The notes under the pieces are model-generated. The model was not told the DNA's origin, ran no database searches, and saw nothing but the letters and a program-made list of their open reading frames with translations. Shown here one piece after another: positions 17,530 to 25,097 of a stretch of 33,590 bases of DNA (positions within the stretch are counted from its first letter, which is position 1; every line of letters begins with the position of its first letter). Position numbers and translations under genes: made by a program. Origin of the DNA: Clostridiales bacterium (GTDB lineage: Bacteria > Bacillota > Clostridia > Oscillospirales > Acutalibacteraceae); assembly GCA_012517675.1 (NCBI GenBank), contig JAAYUL010000014.1:1-33590 (forward strand), in the 5' to 3' direction.

Positions 17530-17958
17530 TCACAGGTACTTTTTCATCGTTTCAATGTTCCGCTGTTCGTCCGCCAGGTAATCCTGCGCCAGATTTTTTG
17601 CCCCGGCGTCGGAATCATTCAGACGGTTGAGCTTTTTTGTAATATTGATGATCCCCATATTGGTTCCCTGAATCATCATTTCGGCAATGTGGTTTGAACT
17701 GTTGTCCAACAGGGTGTTCATCCGGATCGAGCCCTTGACCATGGCCCTTTTTAGCGTTCCCTTTTCCTCGGGCAGACACCCTTCGTCCCGCAGCATGGAT
17801 TTTGCCCGGCGGTTGATTTCCAGGTAGTTTTTCGCCTGGCGGAGCATATCGCCGCGCAGCGGTTTGCTGTGTACCTTCGGAACGGCAAGGCGGGTGGCCT
17901 CAAGCCCCATTTTCGTGGTTTGATAAATTTCTTCCAGAAGATTTATATTTTCAGGCAT
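17530..17958 (-). CDS. Unrecognised all-helical conserved-looking protein
   Basis: A 142-residue soluble protein, almost wholly predicted helix. Features visible: a Met/Ala/Lys-rich middle (DMLRQAKNYLEINRRAKSML), then SIRMNTLLDNSSNHIAEMMIQGTNMG and a C-terminal helix ending NIETMKKYL. The alternation of acidic, His and Met residues recalls ferritin-like four-helix proteins of clostridia, but I see no clear ExxH pair and do not assign that function. An AAGGAG site lies 7 nt before the ATG. It stands upstream of the ABC-F gene on the same strand, but that gene has its own promoter in the gap. Confidence 0.7.
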   Translation of the reverse strand: MPENINLLEEIYQTTKMGLEATRLAVPKVHSKPLRGDMLRQAKNYLEINRRAKSMLRDEGCLPEEKGTLKRAMVKGSIRMNTLLDNSSNHIAEMMIQGTNMGIINITKKLNRLNDSDAGAKNLAQDYLADEQRNIETMKKYL

Positions 17959-18084
17959 TTGGTTTCTCCTTTTCCATTGGTTGTTTTTTTGGGTTGAAGT
18001 ATGAATGGTATCATTCGGCGCATGTTATTTTTAAACTTGGCCCGTACCCGTATTTATTTTTTCCCGATTGCATAAGGTTTAAAC

Positions 18085-18113
18085 TGGACATTTTGATGAG
18101 CAGTGTCTATAAT
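18085..18113 (+). promoter_or_regulatory. Sigma-A promoter for the TIM-barrel protein gene
   Basis: TGGACA (5 of 6) and a perfect TATAAT are 17 nt apart, 95 nt before the ATG at 18209. Its position inside the small track ORF 17994-18212 argues against that ORF. The rest of the 250-nt divergent gap shows only a small GAATG/CATTC inverted repeat near 18004-18017. Confidence 0.75.
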
Positions 18114-18208
18114 TTAGAAGAAGCTCAATCGTCGTTGACGCTTTCCCGCCGGTTTGCCTGCCATGCAGAGCGGCAGGGCGCCGAAAATTTATTTTGCACG
18201 GAGATAGG

Positions 18209-19000
18209 ATGAAAATGATGCGTTCTGGCATTTCCACGGCATGCCTTTATCCCATGGAGCTTGAAAAGGCGCTGCCGGTATTAATATCAATGGATTTTCA
18301 TTTGTTTGAGGTTTTTATCAACACCTTCAGTGAAATGAAAAGGGATTACGTCCGCGAACTGAAGAGGATCGCGGACAGCAGCGGCAGCTCCATCAAATCG
18401 GTGCATCCGTTCACCTCCGGCTTTGAAAGCTTCCTGCTTTTTTCTGATTACGAGCGCCGCTTTCAGGACGGCCTCGATTTTTACAAAAGGTATTTTGAAA
18501 CCGCCAACCTGCTCGGCGCGGACATTCTGGTCCTGCACGGCCAGCGCACGGAAAAGAAGGACCTGATTCCCGAAGAAAGCTATTTTGAGCATTACGCCCG
18601 CCTTTTTGAATTGGGAAAAACGTTCGGCGTTACCGTTGCGCAGGAAAACGTCAACCTGTTCCGCAGCGAAGACCCGGCGTTCATTCGCCGGATGAGGGAA
18701 TACCTGAAGGATTCGTGCGCGTTCGTTTTTGATGTCAAACAGTCGGTCCGCGCGGGAAAGGACCCCTTCGTCATGTGTGCCGCCATGGGAGACCGGCTGG
18801 TTCACGTCCATGTCAACGACAATACCCCCGGGGCGGACTGCCTGCTTCCGGGGAGCGGGAATATGGATTATGCCGCGCTGAAAAAACAGCTTGACGGCTT
18901 TGGCTTTACCGGCGATTTCATTATAGAGGTTTACCGCCGCAATTTTGGCCGGCTGGAAGAACTGGAAGACGCCAAAAAAACAGTGGAGCAATTTTTATAA
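18209..19000 (+). CDS. Sugar phosphate isomerase/epimerase-like TIM-barrel protein
   Basis: A 263-residue member of the xylose isomerase-like (AP endonuclease family 2) fold. The usual metal and substrate residues appear at strand ends: H in ADILVLHGQR, E in VTVAQENVN, D in CAFVFDVKQS, H in LVHVHVNDN and E in FIIEVYRRN. Such proteins isomerise or epimerise sugars or polyols with a divalent metal; the substrate is not predictable here. The track begins at a TTG; the ATG at 18209 lies 5 nt after GGAG and is preferred. It has its own promoter and no transporter or kinase next to it, so pathway context is lacking. Confidence 0.82.
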   Translation: MKMMRSGISTACLYPMELEKALPVLISMDFHLFEVFINTFSEMKRDYVRELKRIADSSGSSIKSVHPFTSGFESFLLFSDYERRFQDGLDFYKRYFETANLLGADILVLHGQRTEKKDLIPEESYFEHYARLFELGKTFGVTVAQENVNLFRSEDPAFIRRMREYLKDSCAFVFDVKQSVRAGKDPFVMCAAMGDRLVHVHVNDNTPGADCLLPGSGNMDYAALKKQLDGFGFTGDFIIEVYRRNFGRLEELEDAKKTVEQFL

Positions 19001-19018
19001 TATTTTTTGTAATAATGC

Positions 19019-19048
19019 TTGATTGTTTTATAAAAAATATGGTATAAT
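19019..19048 (+). promoter_or_regulatory. Sigma-A promoter for nrdR
   Basis: TTGATT and a perfect TATAAT are separated by 18 nt. The -10 lies 30 nt before the nrdR ATG, and a GAGGGG ribosome binding site lies 8 nt before it. It begins 18 nt after the stop of the TIM-barrel gene. Confidence 0.8.
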
Positions 19049-19078
19049 TATACAAAATGTTGTAGAGGGGATGAGACA

Positions 19079-19537
19079 ATGCGGTGCCCATATTGCGGTC
19101 ACTCTGAATCGAAGGTGATTGATTCGCGCCCTACCGACGAAGGGGAACGGATTCGCAGACGCAGGGAGTGCCTGAAATGTTCCAAACGTTTTACAACCTA
19201 TGAAGTCATTGAAACGGTGCCCATTGTTGTGATCAAAAAGGATCGTTCCAGGGAGGCTTTCGACCGGAACAAGCTGCTGAACGGCCTGCTCCGCGCATGT
19301 GAAAAGCGGCCGATTTCTCTGGATACGCTGGAGTCGATCGTCGACGAGATCGAGAGCATGCTTCAGAATTCTCTGGACCGTGAAGTTCCGTCCAGTCTGA
19401 TCGGCAAGTACGCCATGGACAAGCTGAAGAACGTGGATGAGGTGGCTTATGTCCGTTTCGCCTCGGTGTACCGGCAGTTCAAGGATATCAACACCTTTAT
19501 GGATGAACTGAACCGCATTATGGAAAGCAAAGTGTGA
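19079..19537 (+). CDS. nrdR: Transcriptional repressor NrdR
   Basis: Nucleotide-sensing repressor of ribonucleotide reductase genes. The 152-residue length is typical. The N-terminal zinc ribbon is formed by CPYCG (residues 3-7) and CLKCSKRF, with the linking [17 protein letters not shown]. The ATP-cone domain follows ([25 protein letters not shown]), ending in [16 protein letters not shown]. No nrd gene is in the window, so its targets lie elsewhere. It is transcribed alone from the promoter just upstream and ended by the hairpin at 19629. Confidence 0.96.
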   Translation: MRCPYCGHSESKVIDSRPTDEGERIRRRRECLKCSKRFTTYEVIETVPIVVIKKDRSREAFDRNKLLNGLLRACEKRPISLDTLESIVDEIESMLQNSLDREVPSSLIGKYAMDKLKNVDEVAYVRFASVYRQFKDINTFMDELNRIMESKV

Positions 19538-19628
19538 AAAGCATCTTCTGCCTTTGCGGTTCACAAGTCGGAGCGGAACAGATCCTAATTTGCTGCAACA
19601 AAGAAAGTTGAAAAACAACCGCGCGGAT

Positions 19629-19680
19629 GCAGGATGCGCTTTGATCGGTTTTCCGGCCGTTTCAGAGCGCATCCTGCTTT
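19629..19680 (+). terminator. Hairpin terminator after nrdR
   Basis: GCAGGATGCGCT and AGCGCATCCTGC form a 12-bp perfect stem followed by TTTATA. A second, weaker stem (GCCGGC twice, 19688-19705) followed by GTGTTTTTTC lies just behind, before the converging DUF4363 gene. Confidence 0.75.
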
Positions 19681-19725
19681 ATATAGGGCCGGCCTTTTTG
19701 CCGGCGGGCCGTGTTTTTTCTGTTC

Positions 19726-20106
19726 TTAAAAGATATTTTGCAGCAGCGGAATTTCCGATTCTTTTAAATACTGGATCTGCAAAATGCCGCGGTCGCATTC
19801 CGCGGTAAAATTGTCGGTTGCCCGGTAATAGCTTAAAGAGGGGAGCGCGCCGAGCGTCTGGTCAATTGCTTCCAGCTTGCCGTGCGGCATGTAAGTGCAT
19901 AAGATCCGGTGGTTGTCTTGCCAGTCGTCGATCGCCTTTTTGCTCAATTGATAGGCAAGGTCGTCATCCCCGCTTTCCGCGGCTTTTTTCGCGTTTTGCA
20001 CGGTCGCGGTCAGGTCGGAGGTGATTCGGTTGGTCTGAATGGTTCCAAAGGCACAGGCCGTGACCAAAACAACAAAAATGATTGCGCTGGCCCATAAACG
20101 CTTCAT
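19726..20106 (-). CDS. DUF4363 family membrane-anchored protein
   Basis: A 126-residue protein with an N-terminal membrane segment (about residues 5-20, ending VLVTACAFG, which also resembles a lipobox) and an extracytoplasmic helical domain. This fits DUF4363, a family regularly encoded beside DUF421 proteins in clostridia. Its ATG overlaps the stop of the DUF421 gene by 4 nt, so the two are co-translated and probably interact. Function unknown. Confidence 0.82.
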   Translation of the reverse strand: MKRLWASAIIFVVLVTACAFGTIQTNRITSDLTATVQNAKKAAESGDDDLAYQLSKKAIDDWQDNHRILCTYMPHGKLEAIDQTLGALPSLSYYRATDNFTAECDRGILQIQYLKESEIPLLQNIF

Positions 20107-20786
20107 TCTGCCTCATCCTTCTTTATAATGGTGAAATCTCCCTTGCGGTTGGCGGTCATAATAAAAATATCCTGCACCCGCACATTTTTCCCGCGCAGAA
20201 CCCCGTCGAGCCATTCCCTGCTCTTATGGCAGAGGCTCATGGAAAAGTCGGAAATGACGCCGTCGCTGACGATGACGGTTTCAATTCCGCTGTCCGGCAC
20301 CGCAATGCCGAACATTCCCGCCGTGGGGTATTCCTTGCCCGGCTTTTTGATCACGCTCATTTTTCCGTTGGTTTCAACAATGGCGTAGGCCACGTCTTCA
20401 AACTTGAAAACGTCCTTCTGGCGGAGCTCCTCAAATAAATCTTCGGTGGTCATGCGCAGCCGCCGCATCTCTTTTTGATCGACTTTCCCGTCGTTGATCA
20501 CGATAATCGGTTTTCCGCAGATCATTTTTCGGAATATTGCGCTTTTCAGCATCAGCCCGGAGACAAGAATTTCAGACATGACCAGCACCAGAATGGGAAT
20601 CAGGCCGCTGACCAACGGCTGGCCGGTGTCCTGCATGGGAATGGCGGCAATGTCTGAAATCAGCAGCGTAACGACAAGCTCGCTGGTTTGCAGCTCGCTG
20701 ATCTGGCGCTTGCCCATTAACCTGACCGCTGCAATAATGACTATGTATAGCAGCAGTGTCCTGATAAAGGATATTGTCATTTTCAT
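20103..20786 (-). CDS. DUF421 (YetF-type) membrane protein
   Basis: A 227-residue protein with about three N-terminal membrane segments (first 75-80 residues) and a cytoplasmic DUF421 domain. The family marks are AAVRLMGKRQISELQTSELVVTLLISD, with the conserved GKRQ turn after the first helix, and CGKPIIVINDGKVDQ, followed by RRLRMTTEDLFEELRQKDVF. YetF-like proteins occur in spore formers, and some paralogues affect spore germination; I cannot assign that role here. The track starts 9 codons upstream; I choose the first ATG of the ATGAAAATG pair because the membrane segment follows directly, but the ribosome binding site is weak (GGTG), so the start is uncertain. Confidence 0.82.
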   Translation of the reverse strand: MKMTISFIRTLLLYIVIIAAVRLMGKRQISELQTSELVVTLLISDIAAIPMQDTGQPLVSGLIPILVLVMSEILVSGLMLKSAIFRKMICGKPIIVINDGKVDQKEMRRLRMTTEDLFEELRQKDVFKFEDVAYAIVETNGKMSVIKKPGKEYPTAGMFGIAVPDSGIETVIVSDGVISDFSMSLCHKSREWLDGVLRGKNVRVQDIFIMTANRKGDFTIIKKDEAE

Positions 20787-20977
20787 CACCGAAAATAGTA
20801 TAAACGGCCGCATGCCGATTATGTATCGCGATTTTCAGAAAGATTGCCGGCGGGTCCGGATTTTCTCCGCCGCGCGTGCGGAGATTGAACTTATCCGGAA
20901 ATCGGTTTTTCTTTTGGGTGTTCGGCTTCCGTTTTAAGCTGAAAATAATATTGAAATAATAGAATTATTATGGAGAA

Positions 20978-21006
20978 TTGACATTGCCGATGTTTTATTG
21001 TATGAT
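20978..21006 (+). promoter_or_regulatory. Sigma-A promoter for murE-murF
   Basis: A perfect TTGACA is separated by 17 nt from TATGAT (5 of 6), 42 nt upstream of the GTG start of the MurE-like gene. An AT-rich inverted repeat (AATAAT/ATTATT, about 20956-20970) lies just upstream of the -35 box. The rest of the divergent gap shows nothing else that I can support. Confidence 0.85.
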
Positions 21007-21047
21007 CTAAATGAAAGCGGCAAATTTTAAATGATGGAGGCTTTTCC

Positions 21048-22514
21048 GTGCGCTTAACTGAATTATTAAACGGCCTAAGCTACACTTGTTCGGGCAATCC
21101 GGACGTTAAAATCAGAAATGTGATTTACGATTCCAGAAAGGTGACCCCCGGCTGCGCTTTTGTCTGCCTTTGCGGCTCTTCCGTCGACGGGCACGATTAT
21201 GCGCAGCAGGCCGCCAACTCGGGAGCGGCCGCCGTGATTGTGCAGCGCGACGTGCCCATTCACGGCCCGATCGTGGTGAAGGTTGAAAATACGAGGCGCG
21301 CCCTGGCGGTGATGTCCGCCGCTTACTTCCGTCACCCGGCGGATGAAATCCGCGTGATCGGGGTGACGGGTACAAAAGGGAAAACGACCACCTCCTATAT
21401 GATCCGTTCGATTCTGGAATCGGCCGGAATCAAGACCGGGCTGATCGGTACGATCGGAACGGTCATCGGCGATCAGATCATCCAGACCAACAACACCACG
21501 CCGGAGTCGTACGACGTACAGCGGTATCTGCGCATGATGGCGGACTCCGGCTGCGGCGCGGCGGTCATAGAAGCGTCCTCCATCGGCCTGAAAGACGACC
21601 GCGTTTCGGGCTTTACGTTTGACATTGGCCTTTTTACCAATTTTTCTCCGGATCATATCGGCGGCAGCGAACACAAAAGCCTGGAAGAGTATATGCAGTG
21701 CAAAAGCCTGCTGTTCCGGCAGTGCAGAATCGGCGTGATCAACATTGACGATGAAAACTGGAAGGGAATCACGCAGGGACACACCTGTGAAATCGAGACC
21801 TACGGCTTTCGTCCGGAAGCCGGGCTGCGCGCGGGAAACGAAAGCCTGATTTCGCGCCCGGGTTACCTCGGCGTGCATTTTGATGTTTCCGGCCGGCTGA
21901 GCTTCGGTGTGGATGTCGACATCCCAGGCAGGTTCAGCGTGTATAACGCATTGGCCGCCGTCGCGGTGTGCAGGCATTTCCCCGTGGAGGAAAAAGATTA
22001 CCGCAACGGGCTGAATACGGTGAAGGTCAAGGGCAGGGTGGAGTCCGTCCCGGTGCCGGGGAACTACACCCTGCTGATCGACTATGCCCACAACGCGCTG
22101 AGTATGGAGAATATTCTGGAAACCCTTCGCGAATACCGGCCGCACAGGCTGGTCTGCATGTTTGGGGCCGGAGGAAACCGCGCCCGTTCCCGCCGGTTTG
22201 AAATGGGGGAGGTCAGCGGCAGAATGGCCGACCTTTCCGTCATTACGGCCGACAATTCCCGCTTTGAGGACGTCATGGATATTATTGAGGATATCAAGGT
22301 CGGAATCGACAAAACCAGCGGGAAATATGTGGTGATTCCCGACCGGAAAGAAGCCATCCGCTACTGCATGGAGCATGCGGAGGACGGCGACATTGTGGTG
22401 CTTGCCGGGAAAGGCCATGAGGATTATCAGGAGATCAAGGGAATTAAATATCATTTTGACGAACGGGAAGTTGTTGCGGACATTATAAAAAGCATGTCGG
22501 GTGAAAAGAAATGA
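21048..22514 (+). CDS. murE: MurE-like UDP-MurNAc-tripeptide ligase with altered ligase motifs
   Basis: A 488-residue Mur ligase. The P-loop GVTGTKGKTTTS (residues 105-116), the NNTTPES block, ASSIGL, the carbamylated-lysine region (EEYMQCKSLLF, Lys219) and LLIDYAHNALSMENIL are all present, and MurF follows, which supports addition of the third amino acid to UDP-MurNAc-L-Ala-D-Glu. In usual MurE the third domain has GGDRD and DNPR; here these read GGNRAR (375-380) and DNSR (402-405), while GKGHEDYQ (455-461) is kept. The Arg of the DNPR motif, which contacts meso-diaminopimelate, remains. It is either a divergent DAP-adding MurE or a paralogue. The GTG start has GGAGG 8 nt upstream; the 3' end overlaps murF by 4 nt. 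Confidence 0.85.
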   Translation: MRLTELLNGLSYTCSGNPDVKIRNVIYDSRKVTPGCAFVCLCGSSVDGHDYAQQAANSGAAAVIVQRDVPIHGPIVVKVENTRRALAVMSAAYFRHPADEIRVIGVTGTKGKTTTSYMIRSILESAGIKTGLIGTIGTVIGDQIIQTNNTTPESYDVQRYLRMMADSGCGAAVIEASSIGLKDDRVSGFTFDIGLFTNFSPDHIGGSEHKSLEEYMQCKSLLFRQCRIGVINIDDENWKGITQGHTCEIETYGFRPEAGLRAGNESLISRPGYLGVHFDVSGRLSFGVDVDIPGRFSVYNALAAVAVCRHFPVEEKDYRNGLNTVKVKGRVESVPVPGNYTLLIDYAHNALSMENILETLREYRPHRLVCMFGAGGNRARSRRFEMGEVSGRMADLSVITADNSRFEDVMDIIEDIKVGIDKTSGKYVVIPDRKEAIRYCMEHAEDGDIVVLAGKGHEDYQEIKGIKYHFDEREVVADIIKSMSGEKK

Positions 22515-23872
22515 AAATGACAGTTGGAGAAATTGTGAGCGCGTGCGGCGGGAAACTGCTGTGCGGCAGCCCGGAAACGACCGTGACGTCGGTCTGCACG
22601 GACAGCCGCAAAATTACCCCCGGCGCGTTGTTTGTTCCGATCAAAGGGGAAAAGACGGACGCGCATACCCTGATTACGGCTACCTTTGCCGCGGGCGCCG
22701 CCGCCACGCTGACCGAGGAGCACAGCGAGATGTCCGATTCCCGCGCGTGGATCGCCGTGCCCTCCACGGAACGCGCGCTTCAGCAGATCGCCGCGGTTTA
22801 CCGCAAAAAATTCAATATTCCCTTTGTCGGAATTACGGGCAGCGTGGGGAAGACCACGACCAAGGAAATGATCGCGCTTGCCCTCTCCGCCGGCCTGAAC
22901 ATCATGAAGACGGAGGGGAACTACAACAGCCAGATCGGCCTTCCCCTCACCATGTTCCGGTTAAGGCCGGAGCATCAGGCGGCCGTCATTGAAATGGGCA
23001 TGAGCAATTTCGGAGAAATGAGCCGCCTGGTGGAAATTGCCGCGCCGGATTTCGCGGTCATCACCAATATCGGGATTTCCCATATTCAGCAGCTGAAAAC
23101 ACAGGAAAACATCCTGCGGGAAAAGCTGCATATTGCGGACCGGTTTCATCCGGGTTCCGTCCTGTTTTTAAACGGAGACGACGATTATCTGGCCGGACTG
23201 CGGGACACCTGGAAGGGTACGATGGTTTTTTACGGCACTCAGCCGTGGTGCGATTACCGCGCGATGAATATCCGGGAGGTAAACGGCTGCACCGGCTTTA
23301 CGCTGAAAGCACACGGAAAGAATATGCAGGTCGTGATTCCGGTATTGGGCCGTCACAATGTGAACAACGCGCTCGCGGGCCTTGCCGTTGCTCAGGCGCT
23401 GGGCATTCCGCTCAGCCGGGCGGCCGCAAAGCTGGAAACCTACCAGCCGCCTGCCATGCGTCAGCAGATTCACTATATCAATGATCTCACGATCATTGAC
23501 GATTCGTATAACGCGAGCCCCGATTCCATCCGCAGCAGCGTGGATGTTCTTTGCAGCTTTCGCGGCGGAAAGCGGATCGCTGTTTTGGCCGATATGCTGG
23601 AGCTCGGCGAATATTCCCGGAAGGCTCACTTTCAGGTCGGCGTTTATGCGGCGGGGGCGGGCGTCGACGTTCTGCTGACCGTCGGGGAAGAGGCGAAGGA
23701 AATTGCCAGGGGCGCCCGGTCTGAAAAGCCGGAAATTACCGCCAAAAGCTTTCAAAGCAACGACGAAGCGGTTGACGAGCTCAGGAAAATCATCGCGCCG
23801 GGCGATGCGATTCTGATCAAGGGTTCCCGCGGAATGCAGACGGATCAAATCGTCCATTCCCTGTTACAATAG
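22511..23872 (+). CDS. murF: UDP-MurNAc-tripeptide:D-Ala-D-Ala ligase MurF
   Basis: Adds D-Ala-D-Ala to the UDP-MurNAc-tripeptide, completing the stem pentapeptide in the cytoplasm. The 453-residue product has the MurF order: N-terminal domain with VTSVCTDSRKITPGALFVPIKG, P-loop GITGSVGKTTTKEM, then EGNYNSQIGLPLT, AVIEMGMSNFGEM, NIGISHIQ and the C-terminal IIDDSYNASPDSIRSS and VLADMLELGEYS. The ATGA overlap with the MurE-like gene indicates coupled translation. No mraY, murD or ftsW follows, so this pair lies outside a full dcw cluster in the visible region. Confidence 0.95.
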   Translation: MKMTVGEIVSACGGKLLCGSPETTVTSVCTDSRKITPGALFVPIKGEKTDAHTLITATFAAGAAATLTEEHSEMSDSRAWIAVPSTERALQQIAAVYRKKFNIPFVGITGSVGKTTTKEMIALALSAGLNIMKTEGNYNSQIGLPLTMFRLRPEHQAAVIEMGMSNFGEMSRLVEIAAPDFAVITNIGISHIQQLKTQENILREKLHIADRFHPGSVLFLNGDDDYLAGLRDTWKGTMVFYGTQPWCDYRAMNIREVNGCTGFTLKAHGKNMQVVIPVLGRHNVNNALAGLAVAQALGIPLSRAAAKLETYQPPAMRQQIHYINDLTIIDDSYNASPDSIRSSVDVLCSFRGGKRIAVLADMLELGEYSRKAHFQVGVYAAGAGVDVLLTVGEEAKEIARGARSEKPEITAKSFQSNDEAVDELRKIIAPGDAILIKGSRGMQTDQIVHSLLQ

Positions 23873-24002
23873 GACGCTCTGTTTTCCTCCGTTCCAAGCG
23901 ACGGATTTTGCGGCGCGTTTGTGTTCGGCTGGGGGAAAGGCTTTTTCGCAACTTTTTTCTTTCGTTATGGAAAGCGTTTATGATGTCGGGAGATCGAGTA
24001 TT

Positions 24003-24803
24003 GTGGACTTGAAAAAAATAGCTGAAAAAATCAATATACTCGGTGATTATTGCGGTATGCGGGATGTGGAAGCATTAAGCCAAAACGCTTTGATGGACTG
24101 CTGCGGGTTTCGGCAGGCGGATGTCCTGATTTTATTCGGCGGCAGCATACCGTATGGATGTGACGTGGTTGGAGATGCGATCACCCGGGAGCATATTGCA
24201 AAAAAAGTTATGATTGTCGGCGGTGAGGGCCATACGACGGAAAGTTTACGGCAAAAAATAAAGAGCGCCTGCCCGCAGATCGAAACGGCGGGGAAAATGG
24301 AAGCCGATGTGATCGGCAGCTATCTCAAATGGAAGTATGGCATTGTCGGATGCCTGATCGAACGGGAGTCTACGAACTGCGGCAATAATGTCACAAACGC
24401 CTTGATGGTCATGAAGCGGCATGGCATCAACCCCGCCAGCATGATCATTGTGCAGGACGCCACGATGCAGCGCCGGATGGATGCGGGCTTTCGGAAATAT
24501 GCGGACTCGGGAATCCGGATCATCAATTTTGCCGCCTATCGAGTCAGGGCGATCGTGGAAAACGGCACACTGACCCTTCAACCGGCTGATCTTTGGGGAA
24601 TGTGGGACGTACGGCAATATGTGACGCTGTTAATGGGTGAAATTCCGAGGCTTACCGATCATCAAGAGGGGTACGGCCCGCGGGGAAGGGCTTACATCGC
24701 TCATGTGGAAATTCCGCGGGAAGTGGCAGATGCATTTGTTTCCCTGAAAAAGGAGTACGGTGATTATGTGCGCACCGCCAACCCTTCCTATGCGACAAAA
24801 TAG
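24003..24803 (+). CDS. YdcF-like DUF218 protein
   Basis: A soluble DUF218 protein of about 266 residues. The nucleotide-binding-like fold shows ADVLILFGGS at the first strand, KVMIVGGEGHTTESL, IERESTNCGNNVTNAL (the conserved acidic/Asn block of the family) and MIIVQDATMQRRMDAGF. E. coli YdcF, which binds S-adenosylmethionine, has the same length and lead-in; no activity is assigned. The track begins at a TTG at 23919; an ATG at 23967 lacks a ribosome binding site, while GTG at 24003 has GGGAG 10 nt upstream and gives the family N-terminus, so it is preferred with moderate certainty. It is followed by a strong terminator. Confidence 0.78.
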   Translation: MDLKKIAEKINILGDYCGMRDVEALSQNALMDCCGFRQADVLILFGGSIPYGCDVVGDAITREHIAKKVMIVGGEGHTTESLRQKIKSACPQIETAGKMEADVIGSYLKWKYGIVGCLIERESTNCGNNVTNALMVMKRHGINPASMIIVQDATMQRRMDAGFRKYADSGIRIINFAAYRVRAIVENGTLTLQPADLWGMWDVRQYVTLLMGEIPRLTDHQEGYGPRGRAYIAHVEIPREVADAFVSLKKEYGDYVRTANPSYATK

Positions 24804-24843
24804 CAAGCGCAAAGGATCGGATCCTTTACGGCCAATGCGGGTG

Positions 24844-24878
24844 AAGCGCGGCGAACCGGGTGTTCGCCGCGCTTTTTT
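24844..24878 (+). terminator. Terminator after the YdcF-like gene
   Basis: AAGCGCGGCGAAC and GTTCGCCGCGCTT form a 13-bp perfect stem with a 5-nt loop that runs into TTTTTTG. A separate 8-bp palindrome (AAAGGATC/GATCCTTT) lies just upstream. Confidence 0.92.
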
Positions 24879-24991
24879 GCGCTTTTTCGTCACTGGCTTT
24901 TTTGAAAAAAGAAATACCGGCAATTTATTGACAAAATTAATAACAAAATGTTAATAAAGTTGTTATTAATTTTAAATTTTTCTTTTATGAA

Positions 24992-25036
24992 TTGCAAATA
25001 GCTTTTATATGTGATAGAATGTTACCAATTTGTAAC
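24992..25036 (+). promoter_or_regulatory. Promoter with inverted repeat for the NlpC/P60 gene
   Basis: TTGCAA and TAGAAT are separated by 17 nt. Directly after the -10 box lies GTTAC-6nt-GTAAC (25021-25036), an inverted repeat at the likely transcription start, with another TGTAACG copy near 25050. The position suits a repressor site. The long AT-rich stretch upstream (24910-24990) may be an UP-type element. A 6-bp hairpin (CTGCCG/CGGCAG, 25071-25086) abuts the AGGAGGTG ribosome binding site. Confidence 0.6.
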
Positions 25037-25097
25037 TTTTGTCATATTTGTGTAACGATTTCAGGAAAAGCTGCCGTGACGCGGCAGGAGGTGCAGG

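Noticed and set aside
17994-18212. 72-codon plus-strand ORF before the TIM-barrel gene
   Set aside because: A near-perfect sigma-A promoter lies inside it, it has no ribosome binding site of note, and its product resembles no protein. It overlaps the true start of the next gene.
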